Positions 1 to 6,287 are shown, counted from the stretch's first letter. The stretch is DNA of 6,833 bases from an uncultured Clostridia bacterium (GCA_947178045.1 CAMWWR010000102.1:1-6833); one strand, 5' to 3'. The notes: generated by a model from the sequence alone, not told the origin. Numbers and translations: made by a program.

Positions 1-449
1 TCGTGCTGGTGTGGCAGCAGTTTTTCCGCGGGGTGGATTCTGCACTGCCGGTTTATCTGCTTTTTATCTGGAAAAATCTTGGAATCTGTATTATCCTGCT
101 GACCTCCGCCCTGACAACGCTTGAACCGGAAGTTTATGAGGCGGCGCGCATGGACGGGGCGAAGCCGTTTATGCTGCATACGCGGCTGTCCGTGCCAATG
201 ATAGCGCCAACCATCTTTTTTACAGTGCTGCTCTCCATCATGAATTCTTTTCGCATTTTTAAGGAGAGCTACCTGTATTACGGATCGAAATATCCGCCGG
301 ATCATGGTTATACGCTGCAATTTTACCTGAACAATAATTTTTTGAAATTTGATTATCAGAAGCTGGCGAGCAGCTCTGTACTGACGGCCCTGTTGGTGCT
401 GGCGATTGCGGCCGTGGGCTTCTCCCTGCAAAGGAGGTACGAGAAATAA
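1..449 (+). CDS. Carbohydrate ABC transporter permease, MalF/UgpA type (5'-partial)
   Basis: This is the C-terminal half of an inner-membrane permease of the binding-protein-dependent sugar ABC transporter family. The visible 148 residues correspond to about half of the usual ~290, and the reading frame is open at the left window edge, so the true start lies upstream; the GTG at position 3 is probably internal. The EAA loop that docks with the ATPase is fully canonical: E46-A-A, D51-G-A and P65...P69, counting from the codon at position 3. Hydrophobic segments occur at about residues 15-40, 64-82 and 121-142. The stop overlaps the start of the next permease by one base (TAATG), which is typical of translationally coupled heterodimeric permeases. 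The substrate is inferred to be L-fucose or a fucosylated sugar, only because fuc genes follow. Confidence 0.93.
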   Translation, partial: VLVWQQFFRGVDSALPVYLLFIWKNLGICIILLTSALTTLEPEVYEAARMDGAKPFMLHTRLSVPMIAPTIFFTVLLSIMNSFRIFKESYLYYGSKYPPDHGYTLQFYLNNNFLKFDYQKLASSSVLTALLVLAIAAVGFSLQRRYEK

Positions 450-1261
450 TGGAACGCCGGGAGAACCAGCGGTCTCAAAGGCCGCGGAGAAAAAAATTAC
501 ATTTTTATGTATTGCTGCTCTTTGTCTGCATTGCGGCGGTGTTCTTCCTTGTGCCGGTTGTGCTGACGGTGCTGCAGTCCCTGTATGCAGACGGGAGAGT
601 GTCGCTGTCAGGCTACAGGGAATTGCTGCTGAACTGCTTCCCATTTTATAAAATGTTCTGGAATTCCGTGCTGTATGCAGCGGCGATTACGGCGGGCGCG
701 GTTCTGATTTCCGTACCGGCGGCGTTTGCGTTCCGCTTTGCCAGATTCCGCGGAAAGCGCCTTCTCTATGTGCTCTATATTGTCCTGATGATGATGCCGC
801 TGCAGGTGATGGTTCTGCCGAATTATATCGGGCTGCGCGACCTCGGACTCTTAAATACGAGGGCGGCCGTGGTGCTGCCGTTGATTTTTTCACCGCTCGG
901 CGTGGTGGTGCTGCGGCAGTATATGGACGGCAGTGAGGCGGAGGGGATCGAGGCGGCAAGGCTGGAAACAAATTCCTGCCTCAGGATCTTATGGCACTGT
1001 GTATTGCCGCAGCTGAGGGTATGCATTTGTGCGGTGGCGCTGTTTCTGTTTGCAGAAAGCTGGAATCTGGTGGAGCAGCCGCTGCTGTATCTCAACGAGG
1101 ACTCAAAACGCAACCTGTCCGCGTTCTTCAGCCGGCCGGAAAAGTATGAGGAGGAAGTGCTTTACCCGGCCGCTGTGCTGTTTATGATACCGGTATGCCT
1201 GTGGTATTTGATGTATCATAAGGAATTGAAGGAAGGGCTGAAGTACCATTCGAAGGGCTGA
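449..1261 (+). CDS. Carbohydrate ABC transporter permease, MalG type
   Basis: This is a complete 270-residue inner-membrane permease, the second half of the heterodimer with the preceding gene. It has a basic N-terminus (residues 1-17), then hydrophobic segments at about 19-43, 72-97, 105-125, 138-157, 190-206 and 238-256, the layout of the MalG family. Its end (LKEGLKYHSKG) matches the family's usual short C-terminal tail, so the 3' end looks intact. The start is the ATG overlapping the previous stop, with AAGGAGG at 431-437, 11 bases upstream. The EAA loop is degenerate: E168-A-A is kept, but the usual D-G-A is E173-T-N and the second proline after P187 is Val191. The partner permease has the full consensus. 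The family call is firm; the fucose substrate is inferred from context. Confidence 0.93.
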   Translation: MERRENQRSQRPRRKKLHFYVLLLFVCIAAVFFLVPVVLTVLQSLYADGRVSLSGYRELLLNCFPFYKMFWNSVLYAAAITAGAVLISVPAAFAFRFARFRGKRLLYVLYIVLMMMPLQVMVLPNYIGLRDLGLLNTRAAVVLPLIFSPLGVVVLRQYMDGSEAEGIEAARLETNSCLRILWHCVLPQLRVCICAVALFLFAESWNLVEQPLLYLNEDSKRNLSAFFSRPEKYEEEVLYPAAVLFMIPVCLWYLMYHKELKEGLKYHSKG

Positions 1262-1336
1262 GGCGAGCCGTCGGAGCCTGATGAGTTTACGGAATATGCA
1301 AATTATGAGCTTTGATAGATACAGGCACGGATTTTT

Positions 1337-2071
1337 CTGACCAACCGCGCGCAGATGTTCGCGGATGTGCGCACCTACTGGAGCGGCGACGCGGTAAAGC
1401 GGGCGACGGGGTATGAGATTGAAGGGAAGGCGAAGGAGGCGGACGGGTTCATCCATCTGATCAATTCCGGTGCATGCTGCCTGGATGCCTGCGGAGAGCT
1501 GCGCGATGAGCAGGGCAATCCGGTGATGAAGCAGTGGTTTGATATGACGGAAGAGGACATGGATAAAATCATGCAGGCCACGACATGGAACGCGGCGGAT
1601 CTCGGCTATTTCCGCGGCGGCGGATTCTCCTCCCGGTTTGAGACGAGGGCAGAAATGCCTGCCACGATGATTCGCTTAAACCTTGTGAAAGGGTTGGGGC
1701 CGGTGCTGCAGATTGCGGAGGGCTACACGCTTGAGCTGCCGCAGGAGGTTTCGGATAAGCTGTGGAAGCGGACGGACTACACCTGGCCATGTACATGGTT
1801 TGCGCCGCGCTGCACCGGGAAGGGAGCGTTTAAGACTGCCTACGATGTGATGAATAACTGGGGGGCGAACCACGGCGCGATCTCCTACGGGCATATCGGC
1901 GCAGACTTGATTACATTCTGCTCGATTCTGCGCATTCCGGTGTGCATGCACAATGTCGATGAGGACAAGATTTTCCGCCCGGCGGCGTTCAATGCGTTCG
2001 GCATGGACAAGGAAGGGCAGGATTACCGCGCGTGCCAGGCTTATGGACCGCTGTACCGCAGAGTGAGGTGA
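1337..2071 (+). pseudogene. fucI: L-fucose isomerase, 5'-truncated remnant (C-terminal domain only)
   Basis: L-fucose isomerase converts L-fucose to L-fuculose in the cytoplasm and is normally about 590 residues. Recognisable homology begins with [15 protein letters not shown], which aligns with E. coli FucI near residue 352 as I recall that sequence, and continues to the normal C-terminus ([17 protein letters not shown]). Two of the three metal/catalytic residues remain: the Asp of FADVRTYW (E. coli Asp361) and the His of NWGANHG (Asp361 and His528 numbering). The third, Glu337, and all of N1/N2 are missing. The frame is closed upstream by TAG at 1316-1318. The first ATG (1355) lies inside the conserved core and has no Shine-Dalgarno. 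The remaining ~244 codons are undamaged, so the truncation is recent or the fragment is still expressed. It sits 75 bp after the permease gene and 5 bp before fucU. Confidence 0.9.
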
Positions 2072-2076
2072 GTAAA

Positions 2077-2514
2077 ATGTTAAAAGGAATACCGAAAATA
2101 TTATCGCCCCAGCTGCTCAAGGTGCTCTGCGAGATGGGGCATGGCGACCGCATCGTGCTGGCGGACGGGAATTTCCCGGCGGAGTCGATGGGAAAGGATG
2201 CCATTGTGGTGCGTATGGACGGGCATGGCATGGTGGAGCTGCTGGATGCGGTGCTGCAGCTGTTTCCGCTTGATACATATGTGGAGCAGCCCGTGCAGCT
2301 GATGGAGGTTGTGCCGGGAGATAAGGTAGAAACGCCGATCTGGGAGAGCTATCGCCGGATCATCGAAAAATATGATGAGCGGGGAGAGAATGCCATCGGC
2401 TATATGGAGCGTTTTCGTTTTTACGAGGAAGCGAAAAAATGCTACGCGATCGTGGCAACCGGAGAGGGTGCACTCTATGCGAACCTGATTTTGCAGAAGG
2501 GCACGATTTCATGA
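2077..2514 (+). CDS. fucU: L-fucose mutarotase FucU (RbsD/FucU family)
   Basis: The product is a 145-residue cytoplasmic enzyme that interconverts alpha and beta anomers of L-fucose and so supplies the form the isomerase uses. It aligns along its whole length with E. coli FucU (140 residues): MLKxI...SPxLLKVLxEMGHGD at the N-terminus with His22, then D30 in ADGNFPAxSMG, then ERFRFYEEAKKCYAIVATGE with Arg112 and Tyr116, and ALYANLILQKG with Tyr134 at the end. These match the family's catalytic His, Asp, Arg and Tyr positions. The ATG at 2077 is chosen over an in-frame upstream ATG at 2032, because it matches the family N-terminus and AGGTGA at 2066-2071 precedes it by about 5-6 bases. That Shine-Dalgarno overlaps the fucI stop, so the two genes were once translationally linked. 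Confidence 0.95.
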   Translation: MLKGIPKILSPQLLKVLCEMGHGDRIVLADGNFPAESMGKDAIVVRMDGHGMVELLDAVLQLFPLDTYVEQPVQLMEVVPGDKVETPIWESYRRIIEKYDERGENAIGYMERFRFYEEAKKCYAIVATGEGALYANLILQKGTIS

Positions 2515-2681
2515 AAAATGAAATTTCCGGGCAAATGCAATGGATGACCTGTAGAATTTTACGGGTTGTCTGCGCCCAAAACGGGATGTTCGGGCATAGC
2601 CGGAGGGCTAAAATCGGGAATTTGTTCTATGCCACAGCACAAATTCTCTTGGATGAAGATGCTGCTTATGCGGCAGAATGA
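2511..2681 (+). CDS. Possible small coupled ORF (56 aa), unknown
   Basis: An ORF begins with an ATG that overlaps the fucU stop (ATGA at 2511-2514) and ends with a TGA that overlaps another ATG (ATGA at 2678-2681) twelve bases before the likely fucA start. Its 56 residues begin MKNEISGQMQWMTCR and end ILLDEDAAYAAE; I recognise no family, transmembrane segment or signal peptide. The overlaps at both ends would suit a coupled operon gene, but a 56-codon ORF in a moderately GC-rich spacer can easily occur by chance, and no independent Shine-Dalgarno is convincing. It could also be debris of a deleted gene. Low confidence. Confidence 0.2.
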   Translation: MKNEISGQMQWMTCRILRVVCAQNGMFGHSRRAKIGNLFYATAQILLDEDAAYAAE

Positions 2682-2689
2682 GAGGCAAC
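2515..2689 (+). other. Structured fucU-fucA spacer with several short hairpins
   Basis: The other operon junctions are tight (1-bp overlap and 5 bp), but fucU and fucA are separated by 175 bp. The spacer contains inverted repeats. TAGCC-ggag-GGCTA spans 2597-2610. GAATTTGT and ACAAATTC (2618-2625 and 2639-2646) are separated by 13 bases. CTGC/GCAG spans 2662-2676. None is followed by a T-run, so they do not look like an intrinsic terminator. They could be an mRNA processing or stability element or an intergenic repeat. No function can be assigned from sequence alone. Confidence 0.45.
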
Positions 2690-3382
2690 ATGGAGTACAT
2701 GGAATTAAGGGAGCAGATATGTGATATCTGCCATAAAATGTGGCAGCTCGGATGGGTTGCCGCCAACGACGGGAATGTGTCGGCGAAGCTTGCCGACGGG
2801 ACATTCCTCGCTACGCCGACGGGGATCAGCAAAAGCTTTATCACGCCGGAGAAGCTGGTGCGGATTGACGCCCAGGGCAACATACTGGAAGGCCTGGAGG
2901 GATACCGGCCGTCCTCGGAAATCAAGATGCATCTGCGCTGCTATGAGGAGCGCGAGGATGTCGGAGCAGTGCTGCACGCGCACCCGCCGGCGGCGACGGG
3001 CTACGCGGTGGCGCATGTGCCGCTCGACGAGTATTCGATGATTGAAACCGTGCTCACGCTCGGCTCCGTGCCGGTAACGCCTTACGGCACGCCGTCCACC
3101 TGCGAGGTGCCGGATGCGATTGCGCCGTATCTGGGCAGCCATGACGCCGTTCTGCTGGCGAACCACGGGGCGCTGACGGTGGGGGCGGACGCCATTACGG
3201 CATATTACCGGATGGAGACGCTGGAGCTGTTTGCAAAGATCAGCCTGAACGCGCATTTGCTCGGCGGAGCAGTCGAGCTTTCGAGGGAAAATATTGACCG
3301 GCTCATCGGAATGCGGCAGGGCTACGGCGTGACGGGAAGACATCCGGGCTATCGGCATTACCGCAGCGGAGAGGAAGAATAA
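2690..3382 (+). CDS. fucA: L-fuculose-1-phosphate aldolase (class II aldolase)
   Basis: This zinc-dependent cytoplasmic aldolase cleaves L-fuculose-1-phosphate to dihydroxyacetone phosphate and L-lactaldehyde. The 230 residues show the class II aldolase/adducin pattern: GNVS at 28-31, PTGI at 43-46, catalytic Glu77 in RPSSEIKMH, zinc ligands His96 and His98 in LHAHPP, and the third zinc ligand His159 in LANHGAL. The start at 2690 (MEYMELREQI) is preferred over ATG 2678, because it lines up with the E. coli FucA N-terminus (MERNKLARQI) and AGAGG lies 4 bases upstream. The C-terminus (RHPGYRHYRSGEEE) extends beyond the E. coli enzyme (215 residues). The gene ends the fuc cluster. A related pentulose- or hexulose-phosphate aldolase specificity is possible, but the fucU/fucI neighbours favour FucA. 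Confidence 0.9.
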   Translation: MEYMELREQICDICHKMWQLGWVAANDGNVSAKLADGTFLATPTGISKSFITPEKLVRIDAQGNILEGLEGYRPSSEIKMHLRCYEEREDVGAVLHAHPPAATGYAVAHVPLDEYSMIETVLTLGSVPVTPYGTPSTCEVPDAIAPYLGSHDAVLLANHGALTVGADAITAYYRMETLELFAKISLNAHLLGGAVELSRENIDRLIGMRQGYGVTGRHPGYRHYRSGEEE

Positions 3383-3505
3383 TCCGTGCGGGAACAACGG
3401 ATACGGTGTATCGGAGCAAATCCTGCCTTCTATTTGCGGATGATTGACGATTCGATACATTTTTCGTTCGATTCGGGAACCGGTATTTCCGGCCGAAGGT
3501 CTTTC

Positions 3506-3514
3506 TGATATAAT
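3506..3514 (+). promoter_or_regulatory. Extended -10 promoter for the CAP-domain gene
   Basis: TGATATAAT combines a perfect TATAAT hexamer (3509-3514) with the TG extension typical of extended -10 promoters. The best -35 at 17-bp spacing is only TTTCCG (3486-3491), so the TG motif probably compensates. The predicted start site is at about 3520-3521, giving a leader of about 60 bases. Inferred from motif match only. Confidence 0.65.
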
Positions 3515-3552
3515 TAAAGGGAAGCACTGATTTAATCAGCGCTTCCCTTTAA
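3514..3552 (+). promoter_or_regulatory. Strong hairpin at the predicted 5' end of the CAP-gene mRNA
   Basis: The inverted repeat TTAAAGGGAAGC / GCTTCCCTTTAA (3514-3525 and 3541-3552) is continued by CTGAT/ATCAG around a TTA loop, with a single A-C mismatch. No T-run follows the right arm (AAAAATG follows), so it is a weak intrinsic terminator candidate for the fuc operon. Transcripts from the -10 at 3509 would begin inside the left arm and still form GGGAAGC/GCUUCCC, which would give a 5'-terminal stem-loop. It could serve as an operator, a stabiliser or a read-through barrier. Confidence 0.6.
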
Positions 3553-3580
3553 AAATGTCTGAAAAGAAAGGGGAGAGACT

Positions 3581-6106
3581 ATGAAACGTCGTTTGATAAG
3601 CTTGCTGCTCGCGCTGTGTATGGTGTTTGCCATGCAGCCGGATACCGCGCAGGCAGCTACTAAAATCACTAAAGTTGTTATTACTATGAGTGAGCTTCAG
3701 CCGGGCAAGGCTCTGCCTACCGACGCGAAGGTGCCGGATACCGCCAGTACCGTAGTCAAAAGTGTGAAGTGGAAAGGGGATACGAATAACGGCAAGGCGA
3801 AGGAAGGTGTAAAATACACCGCAACAATAACCGTAGAAATTAAATCCGGTGTAAAGGATAAGACATTTGCAAGTGCGGCCAGTTCCATCAACGCTACGGT
3901 AAACGGCAAGAAGGCTAGCGTAAAGCGGAACAGCGCCACGAGCATTACGGTAACTTACACATTTCCTGCCCTTAGCGGGAAGGAAAGCGCAGCGGAAGTC
4001 ATCGACCTTGGTGTGACCCATATCAAGGAAGATCTCAACGCCAGGTGGGCTGCCCTTAAGCCGGTCAATACGGATGAAAATCTCTATTCGAAAAAGCCGG
4101 AGGCCGTCTGGGCGCCTTATGTAGCGGGCAAGGTGCGCACACAGGTGTTGGAGGATGGCGTGAATACACTTAATTTTGCCAGATATGTGGCAGGGCTGAA
4201 TGCGGATGTATCTCTGGTTGATGAGTTGAATGAGAAAGCGCAGTACGGCGCTGTTTTGCTTGGAGCAGTAAACAAATTGGTACATGAAGCGAAACGCCCG
4301 AATGACATGGATGTAGATTTTTACAAAAAGGGATACGAGGCTACCACGTCGAGTAACCTCTTTTCGGAGGCTACCATATACGCCAGCACAAAGGGTACGC
4401 TCGAAACATTCTTAAGCCATTCGGTTATAGGTTGGCTCTCCGACAGTGGCGTAAGCAGCTTGGGACACAGAATATGGGTACTAAATCCGGTGATGAAGGG
4501 AACTGGTTTTGGTGTGGCATCCGGAAGCAATACGACCTATTCTACCATGTGGGTAACGAATACCAGTAAATATGGAACCGGGACGGGGACAAGCAGCTAT
4601 GATGCAATCACATGGCCTGCTGCGGGCTACCATCCGACCAACCTTTTCTTTGATGGTGACCAATGGTCCGTCCGCCTCAATGGCAGCCGTTATAGCGCCA
4701 AGGCATCCAATATTCAGGTGAAAGTTACAAACCCTTCCGGCGAAACGCAGGTTTGCAAGGCAAAGGTAAGTACCACCTCAAAAGACCCGCTGATTATCTT
4801 TACCCCTTCCGGCAAGGTGAAAAGCGGCAATAAGTTTGATGTGGAGATTTCCGGCATTACCCGCGGCGACGAGTCTGTGGTACTCAAATACAGCGTGGAG
4901 TTCTTTAAGCTGGATACGAAGGGGACTTCAGATCTTGATCTGCTCTATCTTGACAAGCTGCCGGCAGAAAAGGCACTTAAGTCGCTGAAGTCCTGTGCAA
5001 GCAACTACACCAAGGCGGAGGATGTGATCAAATGCATCAAAGCGGAGGTAAAGTATGCCGATACGGTAGAATGGGTAAAAAAACCGACGATTACCAAGGC
5101 TACCGCCAGCAAAGCGGGCTCGCTTAAGGGGACGGTAAAATGCAGCAGGAATGATCAGTCATTTACTTTGTCCGTCAATTTGACCCTGGCGAAGCAAAGC
5201 GATAAGACAGATAACCTCTATGCTGCCGCCGCTGCATTAAAGCGTATGGAGGTCAGCAATGGCACGACCAAAGCGCAGGTGGAAGCGGCAGCGAAAGCCG
5301 CCGTTACGGATGGCGTTATCAGCGTAAAATCTTTTAAGGTAAATAAAAAAGCGACCAAAACCGAGACGGGGCAAATCTATGTTTCGCTGAAAGGAAGCAC
5401 GAATACCACCTTTGGGGTTTATATGACGATTCCGGCTTTAGGGGGTACTATAGATCCGGAACCGACTGCAGTTCCTACGCCTGCCCCGACGCAGGGCGCG
5501 TCAAAGGATAAATTTAATTATGATGCCGCTTTGGGTCTTGGCGTGGAAAACGCGAAAGAGGCTGCGATAACCAATTCTACGACAGAAGGAGAATTGGCGG
5601 CTTACCTGCAGGAACTTTTGCCGAAGGAACAAAAAGACAAGTATACATATATCGTGGAGTTTACTTCCAAGACCAATGCTACGGTGAATAAAGACGGTCA
5701 ACTTCAGGCTAAAATAGCAGTGCGTGATCTTACATACAATTATACTTCGTCCGGAACACTGGTATACCTTACCATCCCTGCCACGGGGAGCAGCGACTCG
5801 GAGGAAGTTGCGAAAATCGAAGCGGATATGGCATTGATTCAGGCGGCCTTTGATGCCCGCGTCGCATCGGCGAAGTCCGAGAACGACCTGAAGAAAGCCG
5901 ACCTTCTCAAGATTGCGGAGGAAGCGGTGAAAAACGGGAGTAAAGTTCGTTGGCTGAACACTCCGTTGTTCTCGACCCGGCCTGCAAAGGATGGGGAAGA
6001 CGGTCATGTGAAGGGGACTTTGCGCCTGACGCTAGGTGCGGAGACCAGGGAAATAGAATTCAGCGTCATCCTCCACGCGGATGGCACCATCACCAACGCA
6101 AACTAG
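3581..6106 (+). CDS. Secreted CAP/SCP-domain protein with four C-terminal alpha/beta repeats
   Basis: This 841-residue protein is probably exported. Residues 1-25 form a signal peptide (MKRR, hydrophobic LISLLLALCMVFAM, then AQA before the likely cut). Residues 28-131 are a beta-rich module of the kind seen in clostridial surface proteins (VKSVKWKGD, YTATITVEI, INATVNGKKA, VTYTFPAL). Residues ~195-375 are a clostridial-type CAP domain: LNFARYVAGL, KLVHEAKRPNDM (His235), YEATTSSNL, LGHRIWVLNPVMKGTGFG (His296) and WPAAGYHPTNLF. The canonical GENI block reads SSNL here. A short beta segment follows (~376-443), then four diverged repeats at about 457-537, 545-620, 643-733 and 741-838, with a PEPTAVPTPAPTQ linker between the second and third. 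There is no LPXTG, SLH or C-terminal membrane anchor. The start has AGGGGAG at 3569-3575, 5 bases upstream. It has its own promoter and terminator. Function unknown. Confidence 0.93.
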   Translation: MKRRLISLLLALCMVFAMQPDTAQAATKITKVVITMSELQPGKALPTDAKVPDTASTVVKSVKWKGDTNNGKAKEGVKYTATITVEIKSGVKDKTFASAASSINATVNGKKASVKRNSATSITVTYTFPALSGKESAAEVIDLGVTHIKEDLNARWAALKPVNTDENLYSKKPEAVWAPYVAGKVRTQVLEDGVNTLNFARYVAGLNADVSLVDELNEKAQYGAVLLGAVNKLVHEAKRPNDMDVDFYKKGYEATTSSNLFSEATIYASTKGTLETFLSHSVIGWLSDSGVSSLGHRIWVLNPVMKGTGFGVASGSNTTYSTMWVTNTSKYGTGTGTSSYDAITWPAAGYHPTNLFFDGDQWSVRLNGSRYSAKASNIQVKVTNPSGETQVCKAKVSTTSKDPLIIFTPSGKVKSGNKFDVEISGITRGDESVVLKYSVEFFKLDTKGTSDLDLLYLDKLPAEKALKSLKSCASNYTKAEDVIKCIKAEVKYADTVEWVKKPTITKATASKAGSLKGTVKCSRNDQSFTLSVNLTLAKQSDKTDNLYAAAAALKRMEVSNGTTKAQVEAAAKAAVTDGVISVKSFKVNKKATKTETGQIYVSLKGSTNTTFGVYMTIPALGGTIDPEPTAVPTPAPTQGASKDKFNYDAALGLGVENAKEAAITNSTTEGELAAYLQELLPKEQKDKYTYIVEFTSKTNATVNKDGQLQAKIAVRDLTYNYTSSGTLVYLTIPATGSSDSEEVAKIEADMALIQAAFDARVASAKSENDLKKADLLKIAEEAVKNGSKVRWLNTPLFSTRPAKDGEDGHVKGTLRLTLGAETREIEFSVILHADGTITNAN

Positions 6107-6110
6107 GGGC

Positions 6111-6128
6111 TTCTGACAATTCTGACAA
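6111..6128 (+). repeat. Tandem 9-bp duplication TTCTGACAA x2
   Basis: TTCTGACAA occurs twice back to back just after the stop codon and before the terminator. It is exact but short; a slippage duplication is the simplest reading, and no function is proposed. Confidence 0.7.
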
Positions 6129-6135
6129 GAAATAG

Positions 6136-6183
6136 AAAAATCCCCGCGCATTTTCAGAAAACAGAAATGCGCGGGGATTTTTT
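6136..6183 (+). terminator. Strong intrinsic terminator of the CAP-domain gene
   Basis: A perfect 18-bp stem pairs 6136-6153 with 6165-6182, with core CCCCGCGCATTT / AAATGCGCGGGG, around an 11-base loop. Six Ts run through 6178-6183. The A-run at 6136-6140 gives a weaker T-run on the other strand, so it may work in both directions. It isolates the CAP gene from the downstream regulator gene. Confidence 0.93.
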
Positions 6184-6194
6184 GTATCTCCATT

Positions 6195-6238
6195 TGCAAT
6201 TCAGGACAAAAAAATATGCATTTCAGGTCGAAAAATAT
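6195..6238 (+). promoter_or_regulatory. Tandem 22-bp-period direct repeats, candidate LytTR-type operator
   Basis: Two copies of TGCAWTTCAGGWCRAAAAA start at 6195 and 6217. They match at 16 of the first 19 positions and are spaced exactly 22 bp, about two helical turns. They end about 20 bp before the -10 hexamer at 6258. LytTR-family regulators (AgrA, VirR, ComE) bind pairs of short direct repeats on one helix face with a period of about 21-22 bp in this promoter position, and the adjacent gene encodes such a regulator. The repeats are seen directly; their role as the regulator's binding site is inferred. Confidence 0.6.
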
Positions 6239-6254
6239 CAATATGCCTGATTTA

Positions 6255-6263
6255 TGGTATAAT
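6255..6263 (+). promoter_or_regulatory. Extended -10 promoter inside the first palindrome
   Basis: TGGTATAAT contains a perfect TATAAT (6258-6263) with a TG extension. No good -35 exists at 16-18 bp (ATATCA at 17 bp), which suits an activator-dependent promoter using the direct repeats just upstream. The predicted start is at about 6270, which leaves a leader of about 158 bases before the regulator gene. Confidence 0.55.
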
Positions 6264-6281
6264 GTCGCCAGACATTATACC
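6256..6281. repeat. Perfect 26-bp palindrome, copy 1
   Basis: The arms GGTATAATGTC and GACATTATACC are perfect inverted repeats around GCCA. The whole unit, with two further bases on its left, is repeated identically at 6366-6393. It overlaps the predicted -10 hexamer and start site, so a dimeric repressor bound here would block transcription. Because it is palindromic, it also carries a TATAAT-type -10 on the other strand. Confidence 0.95.
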
Positions 6282-6287
6282 GGCGCC

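Noticed and set aside
1281..1340. 19-codon ORF ending at a TGA in TTTTTCTGA just before fucI homology, suggesting programmed -1 frameshifting into fucI
   Set aside because: The heptamer ATTTTTC is a poor slippery site, the peptide has no similarity to FucI, and 350 residues would still be missing.
2705..3460. 251-residue open frame on the minus strand opposite fucA
   Set aside because: It is antisense to a clearly conserved aldolase, and its translation is Arg/His-rich and low in familiar motifs, as expected for the shadow of a GC-rich gene.
3444..3472. TTGACG at 3444-3449 as a -35 for another promoter
   Set aside because: No acceptable -10 lies at 16-18 bp spacing (TTCGAT region); it is too far from the good -10 at 3509.
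3383..3508. Small inverted repeats after fucA (GATAC-ggt-GTATC at 3400-3412; GCAAAT/ATTTGC at 3416-3437) as the fuc operon terminator
   Set aside because: Stems of 5-6 bp with no T-run are too weak to call as an intrinsic terminator.
3555..3584. 9-codon leader ORF (MSEKKGERL) whose TGA overlaps the ATG of the secreted-protein gene
   Set aside because: No Shine-Dalgarno precedes it, and the codons coincide with the gene's own ribosome binding site; chance is enough.
3536..4285. 249-residue open frame on the minus strand opposite the CAP-domain gene
   Set aside because: It overlaps the signal peptide, N-terminal module and CAP domain of a convincing gene and shows no recognisable protein features.
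5501..6007. 168-residue open frame on the minus strand
   Set aside because: It is antisense to the repeat region of the secreted protein, with no motif and no plausible ribosome binding site.
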